Source: Notospermus geniculatus
Taxonomy: Eukaryota > Nemertea > Pilidiophora > Heteronemertea > Lineidae
Assembly: GCA_002633025.1 (NCBI GenBank)
Contig: NMRB01000109.1
Coordinates: forward strand, 368,035 to 432,034
Reading direction: 5' to 3'
Length of the DNA: 64,000 nt
Position 1 is the stretch's first letter. Every line of letters starts with the position of its first letter. Below, one piece after another: positions 12,891-24,633 of the stretch. The notes beneath the pieces are model-generated. The model saw only the letters and a program-made list of their open reading frames with translations, made no database searches and was not told the origin of the DNA. Position numbers and translations under genes: made by a program.

Positions 12891-13416
12891 CTGAAAAAAA
12901 GACAAAACACGCCATGTTCCATTTTTATTGAGGTTTAGACTTCGTTCACAATACTTTGGTGGTCTGTGAGTTGACATATGTGGTTTCCGATCAAATCGAG
13001 TTGCAGATCTCTGCTTCTTGGTGGAATCTTGGTGTCTTTTCATCTTTCTTTTTATGAGGTACTTTTGTGCATCAGATCCCAGGCAAACTGGGAATCTCTC
13101 CTGGAATAGAACAGGGTGCAACACCGGTCTTTCAAGCACTTCTTCAGTTGCACCCTTTTTGTTAAGTACCAACACCATTCTTAATAAGACAGTGAAAAAT
13201 TAGCCTCCACCACTCTAAAAAATTTCTGATATGAACAAACAACAGCTCTGTGGAGCTTAAAATTGCTGAAAATAGAGATTTTCATCTAGTTTTGTTTAGT
13301 AGCTAACCGTGGCGAAAACCGCTACAGTGGAAAGGGGCTTAAGGAGGACCCTCATGTCTATGATAATTGTGCAGTGAGTACAAGCCTTCTTCCAATGAAA
13401 ATACAAATGAACTTAC

Positions 13417-14094
13417 CGGTACGTGATGTTTGGTTGATGTCATCTTTCAATTGTTTCACCTGCACTTTGGTAGAAATGGCACCCTTTAGAAGAGTCAGCC
13501 CTGAAAGTGTGGCCCTTAGCGTCTCCAATCCGCGACTGTTTGGTCCAGTGCCATGTATTGCTGGACTGTCACCTGTGTATACATCGCCTGATGTATCTGG
13601 TATGATTTTCTCGGCCTTCTTCTGCAACACGTCATTGTCAATCCACATCAGGAAGTTCCCATTCTCAGCATTGTAGCTTACTCCGATGAAATGCCACGAC
13701 TTCACTGGCACCGGCTTGAAATATTCCACAATGCCTTTTGAATTCTTTGACTTGGTTTTGATTTTGGCGTAAAGTTTCCCTTTCCTTATCCACAAACGTG
13801 TTGCACCGAGCGGACCACTTCTTTTACCGTACCATTCAAATATCGGCCCGTCCTTCACTTCATCCTGATAAAACCAAGTAGCAATGGTCAAACTGCCTTT
13901 GAAGTCCAGCTCACCCTTGTGGGAGACTTTGGTGCGACCATGTTGCCACCCGGGGAATTTCCAACCCTTCAGGTTCTTATAGCCCTTTGTTAAAGTGACC
14001 CCCTTGACTGAGAGTGTGAGACCATGGAGAAGCTTCGGCTGTGGGGCGATGTCTTGTCCGAGAATAATCCACCACTTATACCCAAAGAAACCAG
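13417..14094 (-). CDS. LamG/concanavalin-like domain exon (copy A)
   Basis: A 678-bp exon, phase 1 at both ends: acceptor TTGCAG at 14095-14100, donor GTAAGT at 13411-13416. It codes 226 residues. The fold signature is a jelly-roll LamG-like domain: L-T-I-A-T-W-F-Y, then F-E-W-Y-G, L-W-I-R-K-G-K-L-Y-A, S-W-H-F-I-G-V-S-Y-N-A-E-N-G and F-L-M-W-I-D-N-D-V-L. This is the usual pattern of a W-H-x-x-x-V-x-Y strand followed by a D-N/G turn. Such domains bind carbohydrate or protein ligands in extracellular proteins; the ligand here is unknown. Joined to the upstream repeat exon it reads K-P-K-K-A-G-F-F-G-Y-K-W-W. The domain closely matches copy B. Confidence 0.8.
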
Positions 14095-14295
14095 CTGCAA
14101 AGGTAAAAGACGGTCATATTGTACATTCTTCAAATAAACCAGCAACACCAGCGTGGGACTTCATCCACAAAACACCTGCAAATAAATCTGAGACTGGTGG
14201 TGCAAGTCATGCAAGTGCAGGTTGGTGTCCAAGAAGATGCTTCATGCACCAATCAAGTATTCTGAAGTGTCTTTTGAGGAAAAGTTATTTCTTAC

Positions 14296-17200
14296 CTTTT
14301 TTTGGTTTCGGTGTGGTACTGATCTTGCTTCTTCGAGTTGATCTAGGTTTCAAGCTGTGTGGTCCATGAAGCATTATCCCATGCTTACCATCATATTTAG
14401 GTGAATTGGCAGTTTTTGCTGTTCCCTTCTTGTGTTTTGATGGCGCTGGCTTCTGAGCATTGGAATCAGATGGCCCTGGTTGACTTGGTGGTCTTTCAGG
14501 TTCAGGGTGTGTACCTGACGATCCTGGTTGACTTGGTGGTCTTTCGGGTTCAGGGTGTGCACCTGACAGTCCTGGTTGACTTGGTGGTCTTTCTGGTTCA
14601 GGGTGTGCACCTGACAGTCCTGGTTGACTTGGTGATCTTTCTGGTTCAGGGTGTTCACCTGATAGTCCTGGTTGACTTGGTGGTCTTTCGGGTTCAGGGT
14701 GTTCACCTGACGGCCTTCGACGCTCTGGTTCTGGATGGCGGCTCAGCCCTTGCAGTCCACTACGTTGGGTTTCACTAGATTGTCGTTGACCCTTGGGCAG
14801 CTCGTTGGAAGATGTCTGAGGCATTGTGGCTCCTCCTTGTTGATTCCTTCTAGGCCCTTGTGGTTGCCGGCGTGCAGTTTCACCAAATAGTTTTTGATGC
14901 TCAGGCAACTCATTAGAAGATTTTCGTTGCATTGTCCTTCCACCTTGTTGATTCTCTGTAGGGTCTTGTGGCCTTCTTGTTTGCATTTCATTTGATTGTT
15001 TTTGCGGTACACTTGATTGTGTTTCACCAGATCGTCCTTGACGCTCAGGTTGGTCATTAGAAGCTGTCCTTGGCCCTTGCGGTCTGCCAGGGGCCTCACT
15101 AGATTGTGTTTGAGTCGTCCTTGTCTGTTCATTGGGTGGTGTCTGGGAGATCGGTGCACCTCCTTGGCTATACCCTCTTGGCCTTTGCGTTTCACTGCTT
15201 CTGGTTTCCCCAGACTGTCCTTGATTCTCGGCCAGCTCTTTGGAAGATTTCCGAGGCATAGATGCTCCACCTTGGTCATACCCTCTAGGTCTTTGCATTT
15301 CACTACGTTGGGGTTCACCAGATTGTCTTTGACGCTTGGGCTGCTGGTCAGAAGATGCCTGAGACATTGTGGTTTCAGCTTGGCGATTTACTCTAGGACT
15401 TTGCGTTTCATTACCTTGGGTTTCACCAGATTGTCTTTGAGGCTCGGGTCGCTTGTTAGAAGATGTTTGAGGGATTGATGTTCCACCTTGGCTATACCCT
15501 CTAGGCCTTTGCGTTTCACTACTTTGGGTTTCACCAGATTGTCCTTGGCGCTTGGGCTGCTCATTAGAAGATGTCTGAGGCATTGTGGTTCCACCTTGGC
15601 TATACCCTCCAGGCGTTTGTGTTTCATTTCCTTGGTTTTCACCAGATTGTCCTTGATGCTTCGGCTGCTCATTAGAAGATGTCTGAGACATTGACGTTCC
15701 ACCTTCGCGATAACCTCTAGGCCTTCGTGTTTGACTGCGTTGGGTTTCACCAGATTGTGAGGAATCATTTGATTGTCGTTGTGATTGGGTTTCACCAGAC
15801 TGTCTTTGACCTTCAGTCTGCTGATTAGAAGATGTCTGCGGCATTGATGTTCCACCTTGGCGATATCCTCTAGGCCTTTGCGTTACACTTCCTTGGGTTT
15901 CACCAGACTGTCCTTGTTGCTTGGACTGCTCGTTAGAAGATGCCTGAGGCATTGATGTTTCACCTTGGCGATATCCTCTAGGCCTTTGCGTTACACTTCC
16001 ACTTCCTTGGGTTTCACCAGACTGCTCTTGTTGCTTGGACTGCTCGTTAGAAGATGTCTGCGGCATTGATGTTTCACCTTGGCGATACCCTCTAGGCCTT
16101 TGCGTTACAATTCCTTGGGTTTCACCAGACTGTCCTTGTTGCTTGGACTGCTCGTTAGAAGATGTTTCCGGCATTGATGTTCCACCTTGGCGATATCCTC
16201 TAGGCCTTTGCGTTTCACTACTTTGGGTTTCACCAGATTGTCCTTGACGCTTGGGCTGCTCGTTAGAAGAACCCTGAGGCATTGTGGTTCCATCTTGGCG
16301 ATACCCTCGAGGCCTTTGCCTTTCACTGTTTTGGTTTTCACCTGATTGTCCCTGACGCTTGGTCTGCCCGTTAGAAGATGACGGAGGCATTGTGGTTCCA
16401 TCTTGGCGATATCCTCTAGGCTTCTGCGTTTCACTACTTTGTGTTTCACTGGATTGTCTTTGGTGCTCAGGAGTTGTCTGAGGCACTGATGTTCCATCAT
16501 GACGATACCTTTTAGGCTGTTGCGTTACACTCCCTTGGGTTTCACCAGATTGTCTCTGTTGCTCAGGCAACTTGTTTGAATATGTCCGAGGCGTTGTGGT
16601 TCCACCTTGTTGATTCTCTCTCGGCTCTTGTAACCCAGTAGGTTGGGTTTCATTTGATTGTCTTTGTGATCCGCTGGGTTGGGTGTCACCGGATTGTCTT
16701 TGACGCTCAGGCAGGGCATTGGAATGTGTCCTAGACATTGATACTTGGCGATTCCCTCTAGGCTCTTGTAGTCCACTGCCAGGGGCTTCCCCAAATCGTT
16801 TTTGTTGCCTTGGCAGTTCATTTGGCGATGTTTGAGGCATCCGTGCTCCAATATTGCGATTACTTCTAGGCCCTTCCAGTCCACTACTTTTGTGTTCACC
16901 AAATTGTCTCTGACGCTTGGGCAGCTCATTGGAAGGTATCCGAGGCATGAGTGCTTCACCTTGGCGATTACCTCCAGGCTCTTGCGGTCTATTACGTTCG
17001 GGGTCACCCAGTTGTCTTTGACGCTTGGGCAGTCCATCGGATGGTATGCGAGGTTCTGATGCTTCGCCTTGGGGATTACTTCTAGTCCTTTGCAGTGGAC
17101 TGCCACGGGAGTCACTTGGTTGTACTCTTTGCCAAGGCAATTCTTCTGGTGATGTTCTAGGCATTGGTGCTCCTTCACGATTCCATCTGGGCAGTTGTGG

Positions 17201-18387
17201 TCCATTACGTTGGGTGTCACCAGATTGTCTCTGATTCTCAGGCAATTGATTAAAAGGTGGTCTAGGCATTGATGCTTGTGTCCTGCCAAATGATCTATCA
17301 ATGGGACCTACAGGCTTTTCTGCTCCTTCAAAGGCACTTTCAAAAGACTTCAGTGTTCTACCAATGCGTCCTTGAGGCCTAGGTTTTTCACCACCGTGCG
17401 GTTTGGACATTCCACCAGGTTCGTTTTGGTTCTTTTGCACTCCTTGATTGGGACTTTGACCGGGTTTCTGTAATCCCGCTGTGTGATCTTCAGACTTTTT
17501 TGTTCCACCAAGGTTACCTTGATTGGGTTTCTGGGATTGTAGCGTTTGTACTCCACCTCCAGATGGTGTCAGTGATCCACCAGTACGACCTTGGGGCTTC
17601 TGTGTTCCACTTTGACCGGGTTTCCGGTTTCCTTGAGGTGCTAATGTTCCACCAACTTGACCTTGGCCGGGGTTCGATGATCCACCACTATTACTTGGAG
17701 CCTTTTGTCTTCCATTAGGGGGACTTTTACCGGACTTCATTAATCCGCCAGTTTGAGCTTTAGGCTTTTGGGTTCCACCGCGGGGACCTTGATTGGGCTT
17801 CAGTGATCCGCGAGCACGGGCTTGAGGCTTGAGTGTAGGGCGACCTTCACCAGGCTTCTGTGATCCACCAGTGTGACCTTGAGGTGTTTGGGTTTTACCA
17901 GGGTGACCTTGAGGCTTCTGTAATCCACCAGCTTGAGCTTGAGGCTTGACTGTTACAGCAGGGCGACCTTCACCAGGCTTCTGTGATCCACCAATGTGAC
18001 CTTGAGGTGTTTGGGTTTTACCAGGGTGACCTTGAGGCTTCTGTAATCCACCAGCTTGAGCTTGAGGCTTGACTGTTACAGCAGGGCTACCTTCACCAGG
18101 CTTCTGTGATCCACCAATGTGACCTTGAGGTGTTTGGGTTTTACCAGGGTGGCCTTGAGGCTTCAATAATCCACCAGCTTGGGCTTGAGGCTTGAGTGTT
18201 CCAGCAGGGCGACCTTCACCAGGCTTCTGTGATCCACCAGTGTGACCTTGAGGTATTTGGGTTTTAGCAGGGTGACCTTGAGGCTTCTGTGTTCTTTGAC
18301 TCTTCCCACGTGATCCAGCAATCGCAGCCTGAGCTGGCATAGTCGTAGCTCTTTTTCCATTGGTCAGATTTTTCTTTCTGTCGCTAG
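14296..18387 (-). CDS. Large Gln/Ser/Pro/Gly-rich repeat exon upstream of the LamG domain (copy A)
   Basis: A 4,092-bp exon with phase 1 edges: acceptor CCAG at 18388-18391, donor GTAAGA at 14290-14295. It codes about 1,364 residues: an N-terminal basic stretch; about 41-residue repeats (K-P-Q-A-Q-A-G-G-L-Q-K-P-Q...); the shared G-R-T-L-K-S-F anchor near 17.35 kb; Arg/Gln-rich blocks; about 33-residue repeats (R-P-R-G-Y-R-Q-G-G-T-S-M-P-Q-T-S-S-N-E-Q); 16-residue H-P-E-P-E-R-P-P-S-Q-P-G units; and a Lys-rich end. The frame stays open upstream of the first Met (18340), so the true start lies in an unseen 5' exon, which should carry a signal peptide if the protein is secreted as the LamG domain suggests. 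Predicted to be disordered. Function unknown. Confidence 0.75.
14478..14735 (-). repeat. 48-bp coding repeat H-P-E-P-E-R-P-P-S-Q-P-G-x-S-G-x (five units)
   Basis: Five complete 16-codon units plus a diverged first unit. Copy B has seven, so the array has changed length since the copies separated. Confidence 0.85.
15100..16480 (-). repeat. About 99-bp coding repeat R-P-R-G-Y-R-Q-G-G-T-S-M-P-Q...
   Basis: About fourteen units of roughly 33 codons: R-P-R-G-Y-x-Q-G-G-T-x-M-P-Q-x-S-S-N-E-Q, then K-Q-Q-G-Q-S-G-E-T-Q. Copy B carries visibly fewer units, which accounts for most of its shorter exon. Confidence 0.8.
17860..18290 (-). repeat. 123-bp coding repeat (41 codons)
   Basis: About three and a half units containing K-P-Q-A-Q-A-G-G-L-Q-K-P-Q, then G-H-P-G-K-T-Q and G-S-Q-K-P-G-E-G. 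The tandem copies are nearly identical. Confidence 0.8.
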
Positions 18388-18432
18388 CTGGAATGATACG
18401 TACACTGTTTTTTTTCTACATGTATGTCTGTC

Positions 18433-18558
18433 GGCTGCGATTACATACACCTGCCCGGTATACGGACACGCCGGATAATGGCTTCACGATCTTGAACCCT
18501 TTGTGAAGCCTTTGTTAACCGGCCTGTCCGTATCTTGTAGGTCAATGTAATCGCAGCC
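18433..18558. mobile_element. 126-bp foldback MITE (copy A)
   Basis: Terminal inverted repeats GGCTGCGATTACAT / ATGTAATCGCAGCC, with pairing continuing inward (GGTATACGGACA... with TGTCCGTATC). No coding capacity. The same element is at the matching place in copy B, so it predates the split of the copies. No clear target duplication. Confidence 0.65.
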
Positions 18559-19655
18559 TTACGGAAACAGTGGATAGATTTGTATTATCTGCATGCGTTT
18601 ATTAAAATTGAAATTGAAATCATTACTCTCTGAAAAAGCAAGAGGTTATGCCTAATCGGGCCTATGGTGGCGCCTATTGTCTAAAACTAAGGCCTATAGA
18701 AATGCCTATTCTCTATTAACAAGAGGCCTACGTATCTTAGAGCCTTCTCTTCTAGATGAGGTGTATTTTGGACATGACCACTAGGTAAACAGGCCTATCA
18801 TGTTGCCTATTTCTTTAAAAGAGACCTAGGCTATATAGGCCTATTGATCCGTTTTCTCTAAAATAGGCCTCGGTGGACTTGGACATGACCACTAGGAATA
18901 TAAACTACACGATACATTGATCAATATAGTGACAGCCCTCTAGCGGGAAAAGCTGAGGAAATTGATGACTGGTTATTCAATGGAAAGCATCGCGAAAAGC
19001 GCAAGTCCCCGATCTTACCTCTGTTATATGCATATCAATTTGAACGATGGACATTTGCAGGTGTTGCTTGAGATACTGGGTTGGCCGAATATTGTGTGAC
19101 ATTGTGACATGCAGACACCCATTTAATATCAATAGATAAATAAACTTACCCAAAATGACGTCTGTTGTCCTGTGACCAGTGCTTAATCGGCCTGATCCGG
19201 CTCGTCATTCTTCGTACTTACCTGCAGTCCAGCTGAAATAAACGAACCTGGTCGGTGTAAGAGGAACATATGTCTCCTGGGAAAATATCCAGGGAACAAT
19301 AATTCCTGTCTGAGTTAAGTATGATTCTTTGGCGTTACACCAGACGCCCTATCTTTTTCGATGGGAGACAACCTGAGAAGTGGAGGGGAGGGGAGAATTC
19401 GGCACGAGGACAAGAGAGAAGGTGATGTCGGCGGCGATCTTGCCAACCGTCGCTATATCCAAGGTCTACATCCAATCCACTACGGCAGGAAAAGTATTCC
19501 AGGGATTCCGTATCACCTGGCTTTCTAAGATTAAACCAGATATTTCTCAGGTTCTGCAAGGAAGACATCAAAAATCCCTAAAGCTAGCTAAGAATTCGTG
19601 ACGTCGAATATTCCTTTCATTATCAGTCTGTTTCGGAAGACACATCAAATCCAAG
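18559..19655. other. Non-coding spacer
   Basis: No convincing exon. It holds several GGCCTAT words (18640-18890) and a repeated GGACATGACCACTAGG at about 18769 and 18880. On the minus strand there are two GTAAGT donors near 19150 and 19210 conserved in copy B, which could mark non-coding 5' exons of the repeat gene, but no signal peptide reading frame was found. Confidence 0.4.
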
Positions 19656-19734
19656 ATGGCGTCCATCTCTTTCCTGGGTTGGCAAAATAGAATCCGTAAG
19701 GGTTGGAACGTTCCAAACTTGATGACGGTATTTG
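19656..19734 (+). CDS. Possible first coding exon, plus strand (copy A)
   Basis: ATG in a good start context (CCAAGATGG) opens 26 codons beginning M-A-S-I-S-F-L-G-W-Q-N-R and ends at a GTAAGT donor in phase 1. That is the phase required by the first recognised exon of the C-P-x-G gene at 24634. Against it, the peptide is not a signal peptide, the intron would be about 4.9 kb, and the copy B version has an in-frame stop. Low confidence. Confidence 0.22.
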
Positions 19735-22700
19735 GTAAGTTGAAATGGACAACACTAATGTCCCACACAATCGAGACGAGATATCCGTAAATGGTGAACA
19801 AACTTGACGGATTCCAACACATTCCAGAATTTTCAGGTCTGAAATTTCTCCATGGTTCTTGGTTTCTACATATGGCCTATGCATGGTCTCACTTTGAAAA
19901 CCACTTCACTGTCGTAGCATGTACATGTACGGCTATGGATCCATCGGACGGGCCAACCAATTAATGCCGAGTAGGTGACGACAGGTGTGGGGGAAGGGCC
20001 CTTTACACGCATTTTGTGCAGTGTTGGTGCATTGTGATAATGAGAAGGGGATCAAAATGCATTTCTAGGACTGGTGGAAGTCTTTTGGACCAATGAAGCA
20101 AAGGTTAGAAGTACGAAAAGTGTCCGACTTTTTGCATCGTGTGACATGCTTTCAAAAGATGGTCTTTAACAACGTGCAGAGGTGTGGCTCATTGGAGTAT
20201 CATCGTTGCGCATTTTCGGCCGGTCTTGGGTGTGCCCTGGCCTCCATGCGAGTCTCATTCATTGTCCCGACGCCGCTCAACGCCAAAGCCCTGGTAAAAT
20301 AGGCTTTGAGTTGACTAAACGACCTGTCGAGTGCGTGCTGATAGTTGGTCCCGTGAACGCCGATTGGCTGCTGGATGAAGAAAATGAGCTCTTATTGGAC
20401 CAAAACCGTTTCCTGTCAGGCGCGTACCAAAGAAATTTGTGAGTAGGGCGGCGTTGATTGGCTACTCCGTGTCATGTGACGGCGAATGCGTGTTTGATTG
20501 CTTGGCGCGAAATGACGGTAATTCGGTACAAATTACATTATAGGAGGTATGAAAATATCGATGCCTTGTTGATTCAGTTTCGGAGTCTCGCGTTTCATCA
20601 GGTGTGAAAGGAAGTCCCCTGGAATCAAAGTCCATTGTTCAGCGTCGGACTAGAATATATGGCTAGACTAGAGAGACCATGATCATTCGAATATAACCTT
20701 ACAATAGCGAGCTATTGTTTGGCGGATCTGCATTCCTAGGACGCTGATTCCTGTCACACCCATCTTGACTTAAGCCTGGGTCACAAATGCCACCGGGCGC
20801 CGTACGATTTTCCCCACCCAGCGGCTTGCTGTGGATTTTTGAGACTGAAACTCAGATCGAAGCTGAATTATGCCGAATTCGCCTCAATGGATAAGCGGAA
20901 ATTAAACTAGATCAAACTGGGCACCGTAGAAATTGGCCAAAATGTCTGTTTTTACTCGCCGTACGGTCGCCGTACGGGCCCCGGAGTGGATATGTGACCT
21001 AGGCATAATCAAGGCCTCCGGTCACTCCGCCCTTCGAACTACGCTCCCTTCACCCTTGACGACCACCGTTTGTCATCCTGCTCGCAGACAGGTCGTTCCA
21101 TGGACCGCGCACACCCCCACCACTGTCAATGATAAATGCGTGTAATCCAATGTTTTGTGAATAAAACATGCATTAACGTATTAGATTATTCTTCATTTTG
21201 AGATTTTCATCGATCCAAACCTCACAATGTTCCTTTCTTCGTCATAAACCGCGCTTTCAGTAACGTTTGGCTGCTTCAGCCGCCACGCTCATGGGCGGCA
21301 AATGCGAGCGATAAATGCTACGGTGGTCGACAAGGGTGGATGGAGCGATAGTAGGAGTGACAGGAAGCCTTGGTTGGGCAAGATGGTCACACCTGCCCTT
21401 GCAAACGCCTACAGTGTAGCTTAGTTGTAAAATGTTCATTCAGATGGAGCCAAGATACCTTGTCACAAGTGATGATTTTCGTCAAACAAGTGAAATTGTG
21501 TTGAGAATCGATCCTTTCATCCGACCTGTACCGCTCGGATCTCTCCGCTACTCATCGGGGCTGTTCGGCAGTTGTCGATATTCGCATACTGACTTCTCCC
21601 CAAACCTGTGTCTGGCGCGATGCATCGAACGATGAATCAATCGGTCGGAGATGTTCGGGTGAGGTAGGCCTATCTGTAATGATTGCCCAACACACGCTTT
21701 CGAAATGTAGTACAGACATGTACAAGAAGAAGAGCCAACCCTCATAGCGGACAAGATGAATGGAGAAGTTGGTGACATCCTTCCGGAACTTTTCCGAAGA
21801 TGTCAGTCGGTTCAATCTTGTCCTTAAAGAGCAACACCAATCACTTGCCCTCGTTCTAGTCTCATGCTTTCTTCATGATGTAATCGGCGCCGCAGCTATT
21901 TGAACACTGTCTGCTGATACTGCTGAAACCTCAAACTGCTTTATTCGAAAAAGAGCCGGAGCCAACGCTGGTTGTCACGGGAAACGCCCGTTTGGTCGCT
22001 AATCGGTTTTATCTCCGTCCCCACCAAGGCGGTTCTGTCACCAGAGTTCTGGAAACCACCAATGGGAATGGTGCTTGAGGTACCATTGGCAGGGCATTCT
22101 GAGGCCTAATTGGCGGGACTAATGATACAATTGAGCATGTTTCAAGTGCTTTTCACCCGTCATCTGTTTGGAACGAGGCGCAGCATTGCAGCGCAAGCAT
22201 ATGGGTAACATGTACAGTATGCCTATGTTGAATGGGACCTATGTATCGAAAGAGGCAGTGGATTCGATTTTTGTATCCGAATTTCAAAGATGTTGGTCGA
22301 ATCATTGATGATATCTTACTGCAGTTGCTGAGATGGATTGCCGACGTTGGACGTCGTCAGGAACCACTGCACCACGGAGTACGGAGCTTATCTTGGATTT
22401 TCATCACCTGTGCGACTTTCTGGTAGGCTTAATTGCAACATTGTTGTGTATGATACATTTTTGATTTGTCAACATGCCAGATGAGAAAAACAAACCTGAC
22501 ATAGGGCAATCATGACGCGACATCTCATTCTAAGACGTCTCATGACCCGCTCGATTGGAGACGAAATGTTTTCCACTTGGGTGTAAGCCCTACTCCTTCG
22601 GTTTGAGTTTGCATATCAATTCGATTTAAAGAAATTAATTGATGGCTAATGTATCTTTGGTCCGCACCATGCTGTCTCATTTCTTGGGTACGGTGACATG

Positions 22701-23626
22701 AGTCGAGCCGGATCCACGGACCTTTCGTCGCCACGAGTCCGCCGATGCGGCTCATCGACATTGAAATCATGCCTCGATGACAAATATTCGACCAGTCAAA
22801 GCGCGTTACTTCGTGACGTATCAATGTTACCTTATGACGTCATTCAAATCACATGAAGAACACTATCGTACTGTAAAATCTGTTGACGTTTATTGGGAGT
22901 AGAATCTAACGCCTGGCTGTGCGCCTGGGCAGTTCGTACGGCCAGCGACTGCCGAATTTGTCAGTAGTATTTCGATGTGGATGTTCCAACAATTCATTGG
23001 TAAAGGCATCTCTCACTAGCATGATTAGTAGACCTATTCAATGTAATGATTAATTCATTTCTCCTTTGTTGCATTCAACACGCTCGTCGCCTTGAGATAA
23101 GGACTTTTTGCACAATTGCCATGGGATTAAAGTATTGTGGTCAGCAAAAAGTGCCCTGATTAATTGGTATCACCTGTTGGATACTTGATGCTGATTTGAT
23201 CAATGGTGGTGTAGCGTAGGCCTATAGGCCCATTCTACATCGGCTTCCATGCAAATATCCCAATGGTATCGTTCGATTTATTGAATGTTTGGACGGCTTA
23301 CCATGTATGTGTACATGTGTAAGCAGGCGGAGTAATGCCATGGTTCCTTGGTGTTTCCGTTCCACCAATAGTTAGTCGGTCACCATCCCATGGTGTTCAG
23401 ACTCCGTAATTAATGAGAATGCCTCCCGTCGTCATGAGAGTGTCCGCTTTATTGCGTGGCGGACACGTACAAAAACACAGACATGTCACGTTGCGGCTTA
23501 ATCCGTCAATCTTTTGCTGCATGAGGGCATTGGGAAACGGGGGCAGTGACAAATAGGAAGGGCTCGTGGGAAGGGCATCCTTGGGTGAAATCCACAAACG
23601 CCACGGAATATCAGTTATAAGGCTTA
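19735..23626. other. Spacer or long intron with no recognisable gene
   Basis: Short open frames only, none with conserved family features. Copy A sequence from about 20.27 to 22.83 kb has no counterpart in copy B, where the N gap and a different repeat-rich segment lie. Confidence 0.5.
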
Positions 23627-24095
23627 TGCCCGGTTGTTCAGCCTTAGCTTAAGCCAGAGTTGGGTCGATCCCGACATAAGCGTGGCTTAAGCCAGACTTA
23701 TATTTCACAGTGCGTTGCGCAGGTTGGGCTTCAAACACAAGCCAAGCTTAAGCCTTTCTTATAATAAACCTGGCTGTGGGGTGGTTATAAGCGCGACTTA
23801 CAACGGTAGGCCTATTCACTCTATGCCCTGACTTTGTAGATGGCAGAAGCATTGGTTCAGCTCATGTAAGCCACACCTGAGCAACCGGGCAGACATCATC
23901 GAGCAAATTGCACAGGAAAGCATTGGGAAGGAGGGTAATAAGCCAGGCTTCGGTAATCCCAAGTTTAATTCAGGCTGTGCAATGAACTCGGAATTGATTA
24001 AGCTGTTCTTATGACCAGACATAAGCGCGACTTACGTGAACTCGAGTTTGAGGAATAAGCTAGGCTCAGGTGAGCCAGACCTGAACAACCGGGCA
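23627..24095. mobile_element. 469-bp MITE/DNA transposon with TTA target duplication
   Basis: Terminal inverted repeats TGCCCGGTTGTTCAG / CTGAACAACCGGGCA, flanked by TTA at 23624-23626 and 24096-24098. A 3-bp TTA duplication is typical of PIF/Harbinger elements. The interior is rich in TAAGC/GCTTA words and non-coding. Copy B has no insertion here (about 40236-40262), confirming that this is a discrete insertion. Confidence 0.75.
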
Positions 24096-24633
24096 TTACT
24101 GTATTTGCCGCTGTTTGGGATGATTGTTTTTCTGGGACAGCCCGTATCAAGAGAGATATACTATATGTATGGTGAGTCGTTTCCTCTCGTCTGTGACCAT
24201 CTACTTGTCCTCTTCCCGAGAGATTGCCTTCGATACCAGCTGATAACAAACCACATTTGATTCGTAATAAGTATTTTAGAGTATTTTCAGGGAACATGAT
24301 ATGCAACAGGGAACGGTAGGTGCTATCATGTCAATTTCAGATCACAGAAAAAAACAACGCGATTTTCCGCCCCGCGCCGATCGCGGCAATCCGTCTGGCA
24401 CAGTATTTGCGCACCTTTAATACCCATACCCAAATAGGCCTATACTATGTAGATCCATCGTCTGCCGTCGAGTTCTGGTTTTGATGACAGATTTTCCCGA
24501 GAGTGGAAGTTCTTAAATACCGTATTCATTGCTGATGTTCGGGAATTTCCGAAAATGCTCGTAGATGATGGAACAAAGCCTCTTGTAGGCCTCAGACGGT
24601 CCGAGTTTGACCCTGCTTCCATTCTCTCCACAG

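Larger units (their letters stand above)
10580..13199. repeat. Direct duplication of about 1.3 kb with a single N at its centre
   Basis: Sequence 10580-11876 is repeated at 11878-13199 with few substitutions and an 18-bp insertion at about 13078-13095. The copies abut exactly at the lone N at 11877. This is best explained as two overlapping contigs joined end to end without merging, so one copy (giant-exon start plus terminal exon) is probably an artefact. Confidence 0.85.

Noticed and set aside
12810-13178. 122-codon minus-strand frame (M-V-L-V-L-N-K-K-G-A-T-E-E-V...) between the LamG and terminal exons
   Set aside because: It includes the terminal exon in another frame, has no convincing acceptor/donor pair, and the terminal exon in its splice-compatible frame explains the region better. 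An 18-bp in-frame insertion between copies leaves a small doubt.
19395-19409. GAATTCGGCACGAGG, identical to a common cDNA-library EcoRI adaptor
   Set aside because: The copy B counterpart (about 37577) is AAATTCGGCACGAGG in the same conserved context, so it is natural sequence and the match is chance; no cDNA-like insert is attached.
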